DNA of 64,000 bases from Stutzerimonas stutzeri (GTDB lineage Bacteria > Pseudomonadota > Gammaproteobacteria > Pseudomonadales > Pseudomonadaceae), in NCBI RefSeq assembly GCF_038561965.1, contig NZ_CP139348.1, forward strand, positions 434,001 through 498,000, read 5' to 3'. The notes under the pieces were generated by a model. That model was not told the origin of the DNA. It was given only the letters and a program-made list of their open reading frames with translations, and ran no database searches. Every line of letters starts with the position of its first letter. Position 1 is the first letter of the stretch. Shown here piece by piece: positions 50,011-58,910 of the stretch. Both the position numbers and the translations under genes were made by a program.

Positions 50011-52956
50011 ATGAGTTTGCCCCCGCTGGTTGCATTGCCGTCCTCGCTCCTGCCTTTTGTCAGTCGAGCCGAAGAGTCGTTCCTCGCTGCTGCTGACAGC
50101 CTGTCGGAAGCGCTTGCGGCACGTTGTCGCGTCTGGCTTGCAGAGCAGCGCGAGGCGTTCAACCGGGTTTGCGCAGCGAGTGATTTCGTCAGCGATCAGG
50201 TTAGTCGAGATCCGCAGATGCTGCTGCAGCTTGCCGAGCAGGGGTGGCTGGAGCGCTCGCTAGAAGGCGGCGAAATGCGCGAGGCGCTGGGCGAACTGAT
50301 CAATGCCTGCAGCAGCGAGGATGCCCTGGCGCTTAACTTGCGGCGCTTTCGTACCCGCCAGCAGGTGCGGATCATCTGGCGCGACCTGACCCGCCGGGCC
50401 GATCTGGCCGAAACCTGCCGCGACCTGTCCGATCTCGCTGATGCCTCGGTCGATCTGGCCTATCACTGGCTGTACGTACGCCACTGCGAGCAGTTCGGTG
50501 TGCCGACCGGACGGCGCAGTGGCACCGCGCAACATATGGTGATCCTCGGGATGGGCAAGCTGGGCGCCCATGAATTGAATTTGTCGTCCGACATCGACCT
50601 GATCTTCGGCTATCCAGAAGGCGGCGAGACCGTCGGCGCCAAGCGTTCGCTGGACAATCAGGAGTTCTTCGTCCGCCTCGGCCAGCGGCTGATCAAGGCG
50701 CTGGATGCGATCACCGCCGATGGTTTTGCCTTCCGCGTCGACATGCGTCTGCGTCCGTACGGCTCGTCCGGGCCGCTGGTGTACAGCTTCAACGCGCTGG
50801 AGCAGTACTACCAGGACCAGGGTCGCGACTGGGAGCGCTACGCGATGATCAAGGCGCGGGTCATTGGCGGCGACCAGCAGGCCGGCGAGGAGCTGCTGGC
50901 GATGTTGCGGCCCTTCGTCTACCGACGCTACCTGGACTTCTCCGCGATCGAGGCGCTGCGCACCATGAAGCAGCTGATCCAGCAGGAAGTGCGGCGCAAG
51001 GGCATGGCGGCCAATATCAAGCTCGGTGCCGGTGGCATCCGCGAGGTCGAATTCATCGCCCAGGCCTTCCAGCTGATCCACGGCGGCCGGGACCTCAGCC
51101 TGCAGCAACGGCCGCTGCTAGGCGTGCTGGCCACGCTGGAAGGGCAGGGCTACCTGCCGGCGCCAGCGGTGGCCGAGCTGCGCGAGGGATACGAGTTCCT
51201 TCGCTATACCGAGCACGCGCTGCAGGCCATCGCCGATCGCCAGACGCAGATGCTGCCGGACACCGAGGTGGATTGTGCGCGAGTGGCGTTCATGCTCGGC
51301 TTCGACAGCTGGCAGGCCTTTCATGAGCAGCTTTTGTACTGGCGCGGGCGCATCGACTGGCATTTCCACCAGGTCATTGCCGACCCCGACGAGGACGAAG
51401 CCGCCGAGGGCGATGCGCTGGTCGGCGGGGAGTGGCTGCCCCTGTGGGAGCAGGATTGGGACGAGGAGTTCGCCTGTCGACAGCTGACCGAGGCGGGCTT
51501 TCGCGACGGTCAGGGTGCCTGTCAGCGGCTCGCGGCACTGCGTAACGCCAGTCAGGTGCGCACCATGCAGCGTCTCGGTCGCGAGCGGCTGGATGCCTTC
51601 ATTCCGCGCCTGCTGGCCCAGATCGTCGAGCAGGCCGACCCAGACTTGGTGCTGGAGCGCGTGCTGCCGCTGGTCGAGGCGGTTGCCCGGCGTTCAGCCT
51701 ATCTCGTATTGCTGACCGAAAATCCCGGTGCGCTGCAGCGATTGCTGGAGCTCTGCGCAGCCAGCCCGTGGATCGCCGAGCAGATCGCGCGCTTTCCGTT
51801 GCTGCTCGATGAGCTGCTCAACGCCGGGCGACTGTACAGCCCGCCGCTGGCGCCTGAGCTCGCCGCCGAGTTGCGCGAGCGGCTGATGCGTATCCCTGAG
51901 GACGACCTTGAGCAGCAAATGGAGGCGCTGCGGCATTTCAAGCTGGCGCACCGGCTGCGCGTGGCGGCCTCGGAAATCGCCGGCACGCTGCCGCTGATGA
52001 AGGTCAGCGACTACCTGACCTGGCTCGCCGAAGCGATTTTGCAGGAAGTGCTGACCCTGGCCTGGCGCCACACCGTCGCCCGTCACGGCCAACCGCAGCG
52101 CAGTGACGGCGCGTTGTGTGATCCATCGTTTGTCATCGTCGGTTACGGCAAGGTCGGCGGTATCGAGCTCGGCCACGGCTCTGACCTGGATCTGGTGTTC
52201 ATCCACGACGGCGACCCCGCCGCCGAGACCAATGGCGCCAAGCCCATCGACACGGCGCAATTCTTCACCCGCCTGGGGCAGCGCATCATTCATCTGCTGA
52301 CTACGCAGACCACTTCCGGCCAGCTCTACGAAGTGGACATGCGCCTGCGCCCATCCGGTGCCGCCGGGTTGCTGGTCAGCTCCCTCGGCGCCTTCGAGCG
52401 CTACCAGAGCCAGGAAGCCTGGACGTGGGAGCACCAGGCGCTGGTACGCGCGCGCGTACTGGTCGGCTGCCCGCAGCTGACTGCCGACTTCGAGCGGGTG
52501 CGGGCCGGGGTGCTTGGGCGCGAGCGCGATCTGGAGTCACTGCGCCGCGAGGTCAGCGAGATGCGCGCGAAGATGCGCGACAACCTCGGAACCCGGACGA
52601 CTCACGCCGGGACCTCAGAGCATGCGTTCGACGGCACTGCCGAGTTCAATCTCAAGCAGGACGCCGGTGGTATCGTGGATATCGAATTTATGGTGCAATA
52701 CGCGGCTCTGGCGTGGTCGCACCAGCATCCTGAACTGCTGCGCTATACCGATAACATCCGCATTCTCGATGGGTTGGAGCAGGCCGGGTTGATGACCGGC
52801 GATGAGGTTCGGCTGCTGCAGGACGCCTACAAGGCCTACCGTGCGGCAGCCCACCGGCAATCACTGCAGAAGCAGCCCGGACTGGTGAGTGGGGATCAAT
52901 TCCACGACGAACGCCACGCTGTCATGCGTATCTGGCGTGAGCTGGGCCTTAGCTGA
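50011..52956 (+). CDS. glnE: Bifunctional glutamine synthetase adenylyltransferase/deadenylylase
   Basis: A 981-residue GlnE controlling glutamine synthetase by adding or removing AMP. Two nucleotidyltransferase domains are visible: the N-terminal removase with GMGKLGAHELNLSSDIDLIF (about 180) and the C-terminal transferase with GYGKVGGIELGHGSDLDLVF (about 710). An all-helical region lies between. ATG 50011 has AAGGA nearby; the GTG five codons earlier is the start of no better site. Divergent from aceE; ilvE follows 50 bp later. Confidence 0.96.
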   Translation: MSLPPLVALPSSLLPFVSRAEESFLAAADSLSEALAARCRVWLAEQREAFNRVCAASDFVSDQVSRDPQMLLQLAEQGWLERSLEGGEMREALGELINACSSEDALALNLRRFRTRQQVRIIWRDLTRRADLAETCRDLSDLADASVDLAYHWLYVRHCEQFGVPTGRRSGTAQHMVILGMGKLGAHELNLSSDIDLIFGYPEGGETVGAKRSLDNQEFFVRLGQRLIKALDAITADGFAFRVDMRLRPYGSSGPLVYSFNALEQYYQDQGRDWERYAMIKARVIGGDQQAGEELLAMLRPFVYRRYLDFSAIEALRTMKQLIQQEVRRKGMAANIKLGAGGIREVEFIAQAFQLIHGGRDLSLQQRPLLGVLATLEGQGYLPAPAVAELREGYEFLRYTEHALQAIADRQTQMLPDTEVDCARVAFMLGFDSWQAFHEQLLYWRGRIDWHFHQVIADPDEDEAAEGDALVGGEWLPLWEQDWDEEFACRQLTEAGFRDGQGACQRLAALRNASQVRTMQRLGRERLDAFIPRLLAQIVEQADPDLVLERVLPLVEAVARRSAYLVLLTENPGALQRLLELCAASPWIAEQIARFPLLLDELLNAGRLYSPPLAPELAAELRERLMRIPEDDLEQQMEALRHFKLAHRLRVAASEIAGTLPLMKVSDYLTWLAEAILQEVLTLAWRHTVARHGQPQRSDGALCDPSFVIVGYGKVGGIELGHGSDLDLVFIHDGDPAAETNGAKPIDTAQFFTRLGQRIIHLLTTQTTSGQLYEVDMRLRPSGAAGLLVSSLGAFERYQSQEAWTWEHQALVRARVLVGCPQLTADFERVRAGVLGRERDLESLRREVSEMRAKMRDNLGTRTTHAGTSEHAFDGTAEFNLKQDAGGIVDIEFMVQYAALAWSHQHPELLRYTDNIRILDGLEQAGLMTGDEVRLLQDAYKAYRAAAHRQSLQKQPGLVSGDQFHDERHAVMRIWRELGLS

Positions 52957-53006
52957 GCCCCTCGTCGGGCTATCAAGCAATATCGAATTCTGAGGAGCTG
53001 GCAACG

Positions 53007-53930
53007 ATGTCGATGGCCGATCGTGATGGCGTCATCTGGTATGACGGCGAACTGGTGCAGTGGCGCGATGCGACCACCCATGTGTTGACCCATACCCTGC
53101 ACTACGGCATGGGCGTATTTGAAGGCGTGCGTGCCTACAACACACCGGACGGTACGGCGATCTTCCGTCTGCAGGCGCACACCGACCGCCTGTTCGATTC
53201 GGCACACATCATGAACATGCCGATGCCGTACTCGAAGGAAGAGATCAACGAAGCGACCCGCGCCGCGGTGCGCGAGAACAACCTGGAAAGCGCCTACATC
53301 CGCCCGATGGTGTTCTACGGAAGCGAAGGCATGGGCCTGCGCGCCAGCGGCCTGAAAGTGCATGTGATCGTGGCGGCCTGGCATTGGGGCGCCTACATGG
53401 GCGACGAAGCGCTGGAACTGGGCATCAAGGTGCGCACCAGCTCCTTCACCCGCCACCACGTCAACATCACCATGACCCGCGCCAAGTCCAACGGTGCCTA
53501 CATCAACTCGATGCTGGCCCTGCAGGAAGCCATCTCCGGCGGCGCCGACGAGGCGCTGATGCTGGATCCGGAAGGTTACGTGGCCGAGGGTTCGGGCGAG
53601 AACATCTTCATCATCAAGGACGGCGTGATCTACACCCCGGAAGTCACCGCCTGCCTCAACGGGATCACCCGCGGCACGGTCCTGACCCTGGCCGCCGAAC
53701 ACGGCGTGAAGGTGGTCGAGAAGCGCATTACCCGCGATGAGGTCTACATCGCCGACGAAGCCTTCTTCACCGGCACCGCTGCAGAAGTGACGCCGATCCG
53801 CGAGGTTGACGGGCGCGCCATCGGTATTGGCCGTCGCGGTCCGATCACCGAAAAACTGCAGAAAGCCTATTTCGATCTGGTCTCCGGCAAGACCGCTGAC
53901 CACGCCGAATGGCGGACTCTGGTCAAGTAA
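53007..53930 (+). CDS. ilvE: Branched-chain amino acid aminotransferase IlvE
   Basis: A 307-residue fold-type IV PLP enzyme catalysing the final transamination of Leu, Ile and Val synthesis. The motifs HTLHYGMGVFEGVRAY near the N-terminus, TRAKSNGAYINSMLAL with the PLP lysine in AKSNG, and EGSGENIFIIKDG are characteristic. The ribosome site is GAGGAG. An aminodeoxychorismate lyase or D-amino-acid transaminase would share the fold, but size and motifs fit IlvE. Confidence 0.96.
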   Translation: MSMADRDGVIWYDGELVQWRDATTHVLTHTLHYGMGVFEGVRAYNTPDGTAIFRLQAHTDRLFDSAHIMNMPMPYSKEEINEATRAAVRENNLESAYIRPMVFYGSEGMGLRASGLKVHVIVAAWHWGAYMGDEALELGIKVRTSSFTRHHVNITMTRAKSNGAYINSMLALQEAISGGADEALMLDPEGYVAEGSGENIFIIKDGVIYTPEVTACLNGITRGTVLTLAAEHGVKVVEKRITRDEVYIADEAFFTGTAAEVTPIREVDGRAIGIGRRGPITEKLQKAYFDLVSGKTADHAEWRTLVK

Positions 53931-53938
53931 AGCGCTTC

Positions 53939-53999
53939 GGGCTGCAGGCGGCAGGCAACAGCTTTCGCCTTGCAGCCTGTAGCCTGTAGCCTGTAGCCC
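53939..53999. repeat. Imperfect hairpin with AGCCTGT tandem repeats between ilvE and waaF
   Basis: AGCCTGT occurs three times in tandem (53974-53994). The last 18 bases (53982-53999) pair with 53939-53956 over 17 of 18 positions (two G-U pairs), forming a long stem that ends one base before the waaF ATG. It lacks a T-run and leaves waaF with no recognisable ribosome site. Similar CTGCAGGCTGTAG-type repeats are scattered in Pseudomonas genomes. Confidence 0.65.
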
Positions 54000-54000
54000 T

Positions 54001-55035
54001 ATGAATATTCTGATTGTGGGACCCAGCTGGGTTGGCGACATGGTGATGGCGCAGACGCTGTTCGTCTGCCTGAAACAGCGCCATCCCGACTGTCAGATCG
54101 ACGTGCTGGCGCCCGAATGGAGTCGGCCGATTCTCGAGCGCATGCCCGAGGTGCGCCAGGCGCTTAGCTTTCCGCTCGGTCATGGTGTGCTCGACATGGC
54201 AACCCGGCGCAAGGTCGCGCAAAGCCTGCGCGGTCAGTACGACCAGGCGATCCTGTTGCCCAACTCGCTGAAGTCAGCGCTGGTGCCGTTCTTCGCTGGG
54301 ATCCCCAAGCGCACCGGCTGGCGCGGCGAAATGCGTTTCGGCCTGCTCAACGACATCCGTAAGCTCGACAAGCAGCGCTACCCACTGATGATCGAGCGTT
54401 TCATGGCGCTGGCGTTCGAGCCGGGTAGCGAGCTGCCCAAGCCCTATCCGAACCCCTCGCTGCGCATCGACGCCGAAACACGCGACACGGCGCTGGCGCG
54501 CTTCAGCCTGAGCCTCGATCGGCCGGTGCTGGCGCTCTGTCCGGGTGCCGAATTCGGTGAGTCCAAGCGCTGGCCGGCCGAACACTTCGCCAAGGTCGCC
54601 GAGCTGAAGATTCGCGAGGGTTGGCAGGTCTGGCTGTTCGGCTCGAAGAACGATCACCCGGTGGGTGAGGAAATTCTCGAACGGCTGATCCCGGGCCTGC
54701 GCGAGGAAGCGGTGAACCTGGCCGGCGAAACCAGCCTGGCCGAGGCGATCGATCTGCTCTCCTGCGCCGACGCGGTGGTGTCCAATGACTCCGGTTTGAT
54801 GCACGTGTCGGCGGCGCTTGGGCGACCGTTGGTGGCTGTCTATGGCTCGACCTCGCCAATGTTCACCCCGCCACTTTCCGAGCAGGTCGAAGTGGTGCGT
54901 CTGGGCCTCGACTGCAGCCCCTGTTTCGAACGCACCTGCCGCTTTGGCCACAACAACTGCATGCGTGAGCTGAAGCCGCGCGCGGTGATCGAGGCGCTGG
55001 ATCGCCTGGTCCCGCAGTCGCTCGAGGTACGCTGA
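54001..55035 (+). CDS. waaF: ADP-heptose:LPS heptosyltransferase II (WaaF)
   Basis: A 344-residue GT9-family glycosyltransferase adding the second L,D-heptose to the LPS inner core. The N-terminus MNILIVGPSWVGDMVMAQTLF, the ALCPGAEFGESKRWP motif, VSNDSGLMHVSAALGRP and YGSTSPMFTPP match WaaF. First gene of the core operon; there is no Shine-Dalgarno site, as a repeat hairpin ends at the base before the ATG. Its TGA is followed directly by the waaC start. Confidence 0.95.
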   Translation: MNILIVGPSWVGDMVMAQTLFVCLKQRHPDCQIDVLAPEWSRPILERMPEVRQALSFPLGHGVLDMATRRKVAQSLRGQYDQAILLPNSLKSALVPFFAGIPKRTGWRGEMRFGLLNDIRKLDKQRYPLMIERFMALAFEPGSELPKPYPNPSLRIDAETRDTALARFSLSLDRPVLALCPGAEFGESKRWPAEHFAKVAELKIREGWQVWLFGSKNDHPVGEEILERLIPGLREEAVNLAGETSLAEAIDLLSCADAVVSNDSGLMHVSAALGRPLVAVYGSTSPMFTPPLSEQVEVVRLGLDCSPCFERTCRFGHNNCMRELKPRAVIEALDRLVPQSLEVR

Positions 55036-56037
55036 TTGAAGGTTCTGCTGGTCAAGACTTCCTCGCTGGGTGACGTCGTGCATACCCTGCCGGCGCTGAC
55101 CGATGCGCAGCGGGCACTGCCCGGCATCCGGTTCGACTGGGTGGTGGAGGAGGGCTTCGCCGAGATTCCAGCCTGGCACCCGGCGGTGGCGCAGGTGATT
55201 CCGGTGGCGATTCGCCGTTGGCGCAAGCACCCGATCGATACCCTGCGCAGTGGTGAGTGGCAGCGCTTCAAGGCGCGTCTGCGCGAAAGCCGTTACGACC
55301 TGGTGATCGATGCCCAGGGCTTGCTCAAGAGCGCTTGGCTGACCCGCTACGTCAAGGCGCCTGTCGCCGGCTTGGATCGTGAATCCGCACGCGAGCCGCT
55401 GGCGACAAGGTTTTACGATCGCTGCTACGCCGTGCCGCGTGATCAGCACGCCTTGGAGCGGGTGCGCCAGCTGTTCGCGCAGGCCCTCGGTTATCCGCTG
55501 CCGGAGGGCATTGCCGACTATGGCCTGAATCGGGAGCAGATGGCTGCGCCGAGCGATCAGCCTTATCTGCTATTTCTGCATGGCACCACCTGGCCGAGCA
55601 AGCACTGGCCGGAAGCTTACTGGCGCGAGCTGGCCGAGCGCATGAGCGATTTCGGCTGGGCGATCCGCCTGCCCTGGGGCAATGCCGAGGAAAAGGCGCG
55701 GGCCGAGCGTATCGTCAGCGGCATTGCCAGCGCCGCGGTGCTGCCAAAGCTCAATCTCGCTGGTGTCGCCCGGGTGATCGCCGGTGCGCGCGCGTGCGTC
55801 GCGGTGGATACCGGTCTCGGTCATCTGGCCGCGGCGCTGGATGTGCCGAGCATTTCCCTTTATGGTCCGACCCTGCCCGGGCGGGTCGGTGCCTACGGGC
55901 GCTCGCAGGTGCACCTGTGCGCCAGCGGGCCGAATGCCGGTCGCGGTGATCGGCATAAGCCCTGTTTCGACGATCTGCGCCCTGAGCGTGTCGTCACCGA
56001 ATTGAAAGCCCTGCTGCGGGCCCCGGAGTCCGTCTGA
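55036..56037 (+). CDS. waaC: LPS heptosyltransferase I (WaaC)
   Basis: A 333-residue GT9 enzyme transferring the first heptose to Kdo. The N-terminus KVLLVKTSSLGDVVHTLPAL, LLFLHGTTWPSKHWPE and VDTGLGHLAAALDVPS with YGPTLPGRVGAYG match WaaC. The start is TTG 55036, immediately after the waaF stop, with GAGG eight bases upstream inside waaF; no ATG fits. It overlaps waaG by one base (TGATG). Confidence 0.95.
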   Translation: MKVLLVKTSSLGDVVHTLPALTDAQRALPGIRFDWVVEEGFAEIPAWHPAVAQVIPVAIRRWRKHPIDTLRSGEWQRFKARLRESRYDLVIDAQGLLKSAWLTRYVKAPVAGLDRESAREPLATRFYDRCYAVPRDQHALERVRQLFAQALGYPLPEGIADYGLNREQMAAPSDQPYLLFLHGTTWPSKHWPEAYWRELAERMSDFGWAIRLPWGNAEEKARAERIVSGIASAAVLPKLNLAGVARVIAGARACVAVDTGLGHLAAALDVPSISLYGPTLPGRVGAYGRSQVHLCASGPNAGRGDRHKPCFDDLRPERVVTELKALLRAPESV

Positions 56038-57158
56038 TGCAACTGGCATTCATCCTCTACAAGTACTTTCCCTTCGGCGGGCTGCAGCGTGACTTCATGC
56101 GCATTGCCCTCGAATGCCAGCGGCGCGGTCATGCGGTCCGCGTCTACGCGATGATCTGGGAAGGCGACGTGCCGGACGGCTTCGAGGTGCTGATCGCCCC
56201 GGTCAAGGCGCTGTTCAACCACACCCGCAACGAGCGTTTCACTGCCTGGGTCGAGGCCGATCTGGCGCGGCGGCCGGTGGACCGGGTGATCGGCTTCAAC
56301 AAGATGCCTGGGCTGGACGTGTATTACGCCGCTGACCCCTGCTTCGAGGACAAGGCGCAGACCCTGCGAAATCCGATCTACCGCCGCTGGGGTCGCTACA
56401 AGCACTTCGCTGAGTACGAGCGCGCGGTGTTTGCGCCCGAGGCGAAGACCGAAATCCTGATGATCTCCGAGGTGCAGCAGCCGCTGTTCGTCAAGCACTA
56501 CGGCACGCCCGCCGAACGCTTTCACCTGTTGCCGCCGGGCATCGCCCAGGATCGCCGCGCGCCGGCCAATGCCGCGCAAATCCGTGCCGAGTTTCGCGAG
56601 GAATTCGAGGTGCGGCCCGACGAGCTGCTGCTGGTACAGATCGGTTCCGGTTTCAAGACCAAGGGTCTGGACCGCAGCCTCAAGGCGCTTGCCGCATTGC
56701 CGCACGAACTGAGTCAGCGCACCCGGCTGCTGGTGATCGGCCAGGACGATCCCAAGCCGTTCAAGCTGCAGGCCAAGGCGCTGGGCGTCTCGGGTATGGT
56801 CGCATTCCTCAAGGGACGCAGCGATATTCCGCGTTTCCTGCTGGGTGCCGATCTGCTGATCCATCCGGCGTATAACGAAAACACCGGCACTGTGCTGCTA
56901 GAGGCGCTGGTCGCCGGGCTGCCGGTGCTGGTTACCGATGTATGTGGGTACGCACATTACATCGTTGATGCCGATTGCGGGCGCGTGGTGCCTAGCCCGT
57001 TCGAGCAGGGTGTTCTCGATCGGCTGTTGGCGCAGATGCTGGCTGACGATCAGCAGCGCGCGGCCTGGAGCCGCAACGCGCTGGCCTATGGCGAAACAGC
57101 TGACCTTTATTCCATGCCGCAAAAAGCCGCCGACGTGATCCTTGGAGAGCAGGCATGA
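56037..57158 (+). CDS. waaG: LPS core glucosyltransferase WaaG
   Basis: A 373-residue GT4-family glycosyltransferase. The N-terminus MQLAFILYKYFPFGGLQRDFMRI and the donor-binding stretch HPAYNENTGTVLLEALVAGLPVLVTDVCG with the EX7E motif match WaaG/RfaG, which adds the first outer-core hexose to heptose II (a GalN-type residue in P. aeruginosa). The start overlaps the waaC stop. Its stop ATGA would be a natural coupled start for waaP, but waaP begins 211 bp further on. Confidence 0.94.
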   Translation: MQLAFILYKYFPFGGLQRDFMRIALECQRRGHAVRVYAMIWEGDVPDGFEVLIAPVKALFNHTRNERFTAWVEADLARRPVDRVIGFNKMPGLDVYYAADPCFEDKAQTLRNPIYRRWGRYKHFAEYERAVFAPEAKTEILMISEVQQPLFVKHYGTPAERFHLLPPGIAQDRRAPANAAQIRAEFREEFEVRPDELLLVQIGSGFKTKGLDRSLKALAALPHELSQRTRLLVIGQDDPKPFKLQAKALGVSGMVAFLKGRSDIPRFLLGADLLIHPAYNENTGTVLLEALVAGLPVLVTDVCGYAHYIVDADCGRVVPSPFEQGVLDRLLAQMLADDQQRAAWSRNALAYGETADLYSMPQKAADVILGEQA

Positions 57159-57369
57159 GGCCTATGACCCGCATGCCCCCACGCCGGTCGCAAGCCACAG
57201 GCTTGCCCACCGCACTCAAGAGCATCGCCTCGAGGTCGGGGCACCCACAAAAGTGGCGAGCGCCCGCTAATTCCGTTGGGGCCGCGCCATCGCGGCGATT
57301 GCAGACGGCAGGCTTGCGCCGGTTTCAAGCTCCTCGACCAGCGTTGATGCTCCAAACCGCGGAGGCTAC
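57159..57369. repeat. 211-bp non-coding insertion between waaG and waaP
   Basis: No plausible gene. The only frame, 57155-57379, has poor composition and overlaps waaP. Short palindromes include GCAAGCC-ACA-GGCTTGC (57190-57206) and CCGCG-CCAT-CGCGG near 57285, and the GGCTTGC core recurs near 57312. These are REP-like features. In an otherwise tightly overlapping operon such a gap looks like an inserted repeat element. GGAGG at 57360-57364 provides the waaP ribosome site. Confidence 0.6.
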
Positions 57370-58176
57370 ATGCGACTGATCTTATCGGAGCCTTTCAAGA
57401 GCCTCTGGCACGGCAAGGATCCCTTCATGGAGGTGGAGCGACTGCAGGGTCAGGTCTACCGCGAGCTGGAAGGTCGTCGCACGCTGCGTACCGAAGTGGC
57501 CGGGCGCGGTTACTTCGTCAAGATTCATCGCGGTATCGGCTGGGGCGAAATCGCCAAGAACCTGCTGACGGCAAAGGCTCCCGTACTTGGCGCTGGCCAG
57601 GAGTGGCGAGCTTTACAGCGCCTGCATCAGGCTGGCGTGCCGACCATGACCGCGGTCGCCTATGGCGAGCGTGGCGGCAATCCGGCGACCCAGCATTCGT
57701 TCATTATCACCGAAGAGCTGGCACCCACCGTCAGCCTCGAAGATTTTGCCGCCGACTGGCCGGAAAATCCGCCTGCGCCTGCGCTCAAGCGTGCCCTGAT
57801 CGCCGAGGTCGCAAGGATGGCCGGCACCATGCACCGCGCCGGGGTCAATCATCGCGATTTCTACATCTGCCACTTTCTGCTGCATACCGACAGGCCAGTA
57901 ACGGCGAGCGATTTCCGCCTGTCGCTGATCGACCTGCACCGAGCACAAACTCGTAGCCAGACGCCTCGCCGCTGGCGCAACAAGGACTTGGCCGGGTTGT
58001 ATTTCTCGGCACTTGAGATTGGCTTGACTCGCGGCGACAAGCTGCGTTTTCTACGTGACTATTTCAAGCGACCATTGCGTGAAATTCTAAGCGATGAGGC
58101 GTCGCTGCTGGTCTGGCTGCAGCAGCGGGCGGAAAAGCTGCTGGGACGCAAGCAGCGTTACGGGGGAGCGCTTTGA
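57370..58176 (+). CDS. waaP: LPS core heptose(I) kinase WaaP
   Basis: A 268-residue kinase-fold enzyme phosphorylating heptose I of the inner core. Motifs match WaaP: GKDPFMEVERLQGQVYRELEG, YFVKIHRGIGWGEIAKNLLTAK (nucleotide-binding lysine), catalytic loop MHRAGVNHRDFYICHFLL, and RLSLIDLHRAQTR with the metal-binding Asp. In P. aeruginosa waaP is essential and linked to intrinsic resistance to hydrophobic agents. It overlaps the next gene by 4 bp. Confidence 0.96.
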   Translation: MRLILSEPFKSLWHGKDPFMEVERLQGQVYRELEGRRTLRTEVAGRGYFVKIHRGIGWGEIAKNLLTAKAPVLGAGQEWRALQRLHQAGVPTMTAVAYGERGGNPATQHSFIITEELAPTVSLEDFAADWPENPPAPALKRALIAEVARMAGTMHRAGVNHRDFYICHFLLHTDRPVTASDFRLSLIDLHRAQTRSQTPRRWRNKDLAGLYFSALEIGLTRGDKLRFLRDYFKRPLREILSDEASLLVWLQQRAEKLLGRKQRYGGAL

Positions 58177-58910
58177 TGGCGGGCTGGGCCCTGGACCCTG
58201 CCTACGCCGATCTACGGGACGATTTCGGCAGTCTGGAAAGCGTGTTCGCCTTGTCGGGCGAGCGTTTGACCCGTGACCCGCTATCGGAGGTCATTCGTGT
58301 CGAGCGCAATGGTGTGCGTTATTACGTCAAGCGATACTCTGGTGCGGGTAAGGGGTTGCGGCGATTTGTCGGCAGGCCGCGGGTGAAGGCCGAGTGGCAG
58401 AACCTGATGCTATTCCGTCGCTGGGGTATTCCGACGGCGCCAATCGTGGCCTACGGGCTGGAGCGGCGGGCTGGTGCTTTCGTGCGAGGTGCGTTGATCA
58501 CGCGCGAGCTGGAACAGACCGACGATCTGGCGATGCTTGCCACTACTCATGATGCCCGCCTTCGTGATCCCGATTGGGTGCAGGCTATCAGTCTGCAGCT
58601 GGCGCGTTCGACTCGAGCATTGCATGAGCGAGGCTTTGCTCATAATGATCTGAAATGGCGCAACCTGCTGGTCGATCCGCAGCGTCGTCTGTACCTGATC
58701 GATTGCCCGACCGGCGCGTTTTGGCACGGCCCGTTTCTACAGCGGCGTATCGTCAAGGACCTGGCTTGCCTGGACAAGGTGGCCAAGTATCAGCTCACTC
58801 GCACTCAGCGGCTGAGGTTCTACTTGCAGTACTGCCAGCGTCCACGGCTGGCAGCCCAGGATAAGCCACGTATCCGGCAGATCTTGGATTACTTCCAGGG
58901 ACGAGAATGA
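58173..58910 (+). CDS. LPS core kinase-family protein (PA5008-like)
   Basis: A 245-residue small kinase-fold protein of the WaaP/InaA (Kdo/lipopolysaccharide kinase) family. The N-lobe lysine lies in RYYVKRYSGAGKGLRR, the catalytic loop is HERGFAHNDLKWRNLLVD, and the metal Asp lies in RLYLIDCPTGAFWHG, so all key residues are present. It probably phosphorylates a core heptose, but the target site is not shown by sequence. Overlaps waaP and the next gene by ATGA junctions. Confidence 0.88.
   Translation: MMAGWALDPAYADLRDDFGSLESVFALSGERLTRDPLSEVIRVERNGVRYYVKRYSGAGKGLRRFVGRPRVKAEWQNLMLFRRWGIPTAPIVAYGLERRAGAFVRGALITRELEQTDDLAMLATTHDARLRDPDWVQAISLQLARSTRALHERGFAHNDLKWRNLLVDPQRRLYLIDCPTGAFWHGPFLQRRIVKDLACLDKVAKYQLTRTQRLRFYLQYCQRPRLAAQDKPRIRQILDYFQGRE

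Noticed and set aside
52962..52977. Small hairpin after glnE as terminator or ilv attenuator
   Set aside because: Only a short AGCCC/GGGCT stem, no T-run and no leader peptide rich in branched-chain codons.
57155..57379. Possible 74-residue gene between waaG and waaP
   Set aside because: Begins at an ATGA overlap but is Pro/Arg/Ser-rich, has no family resemblance and runs into waaP; better explained as inserted non-coding repeat.
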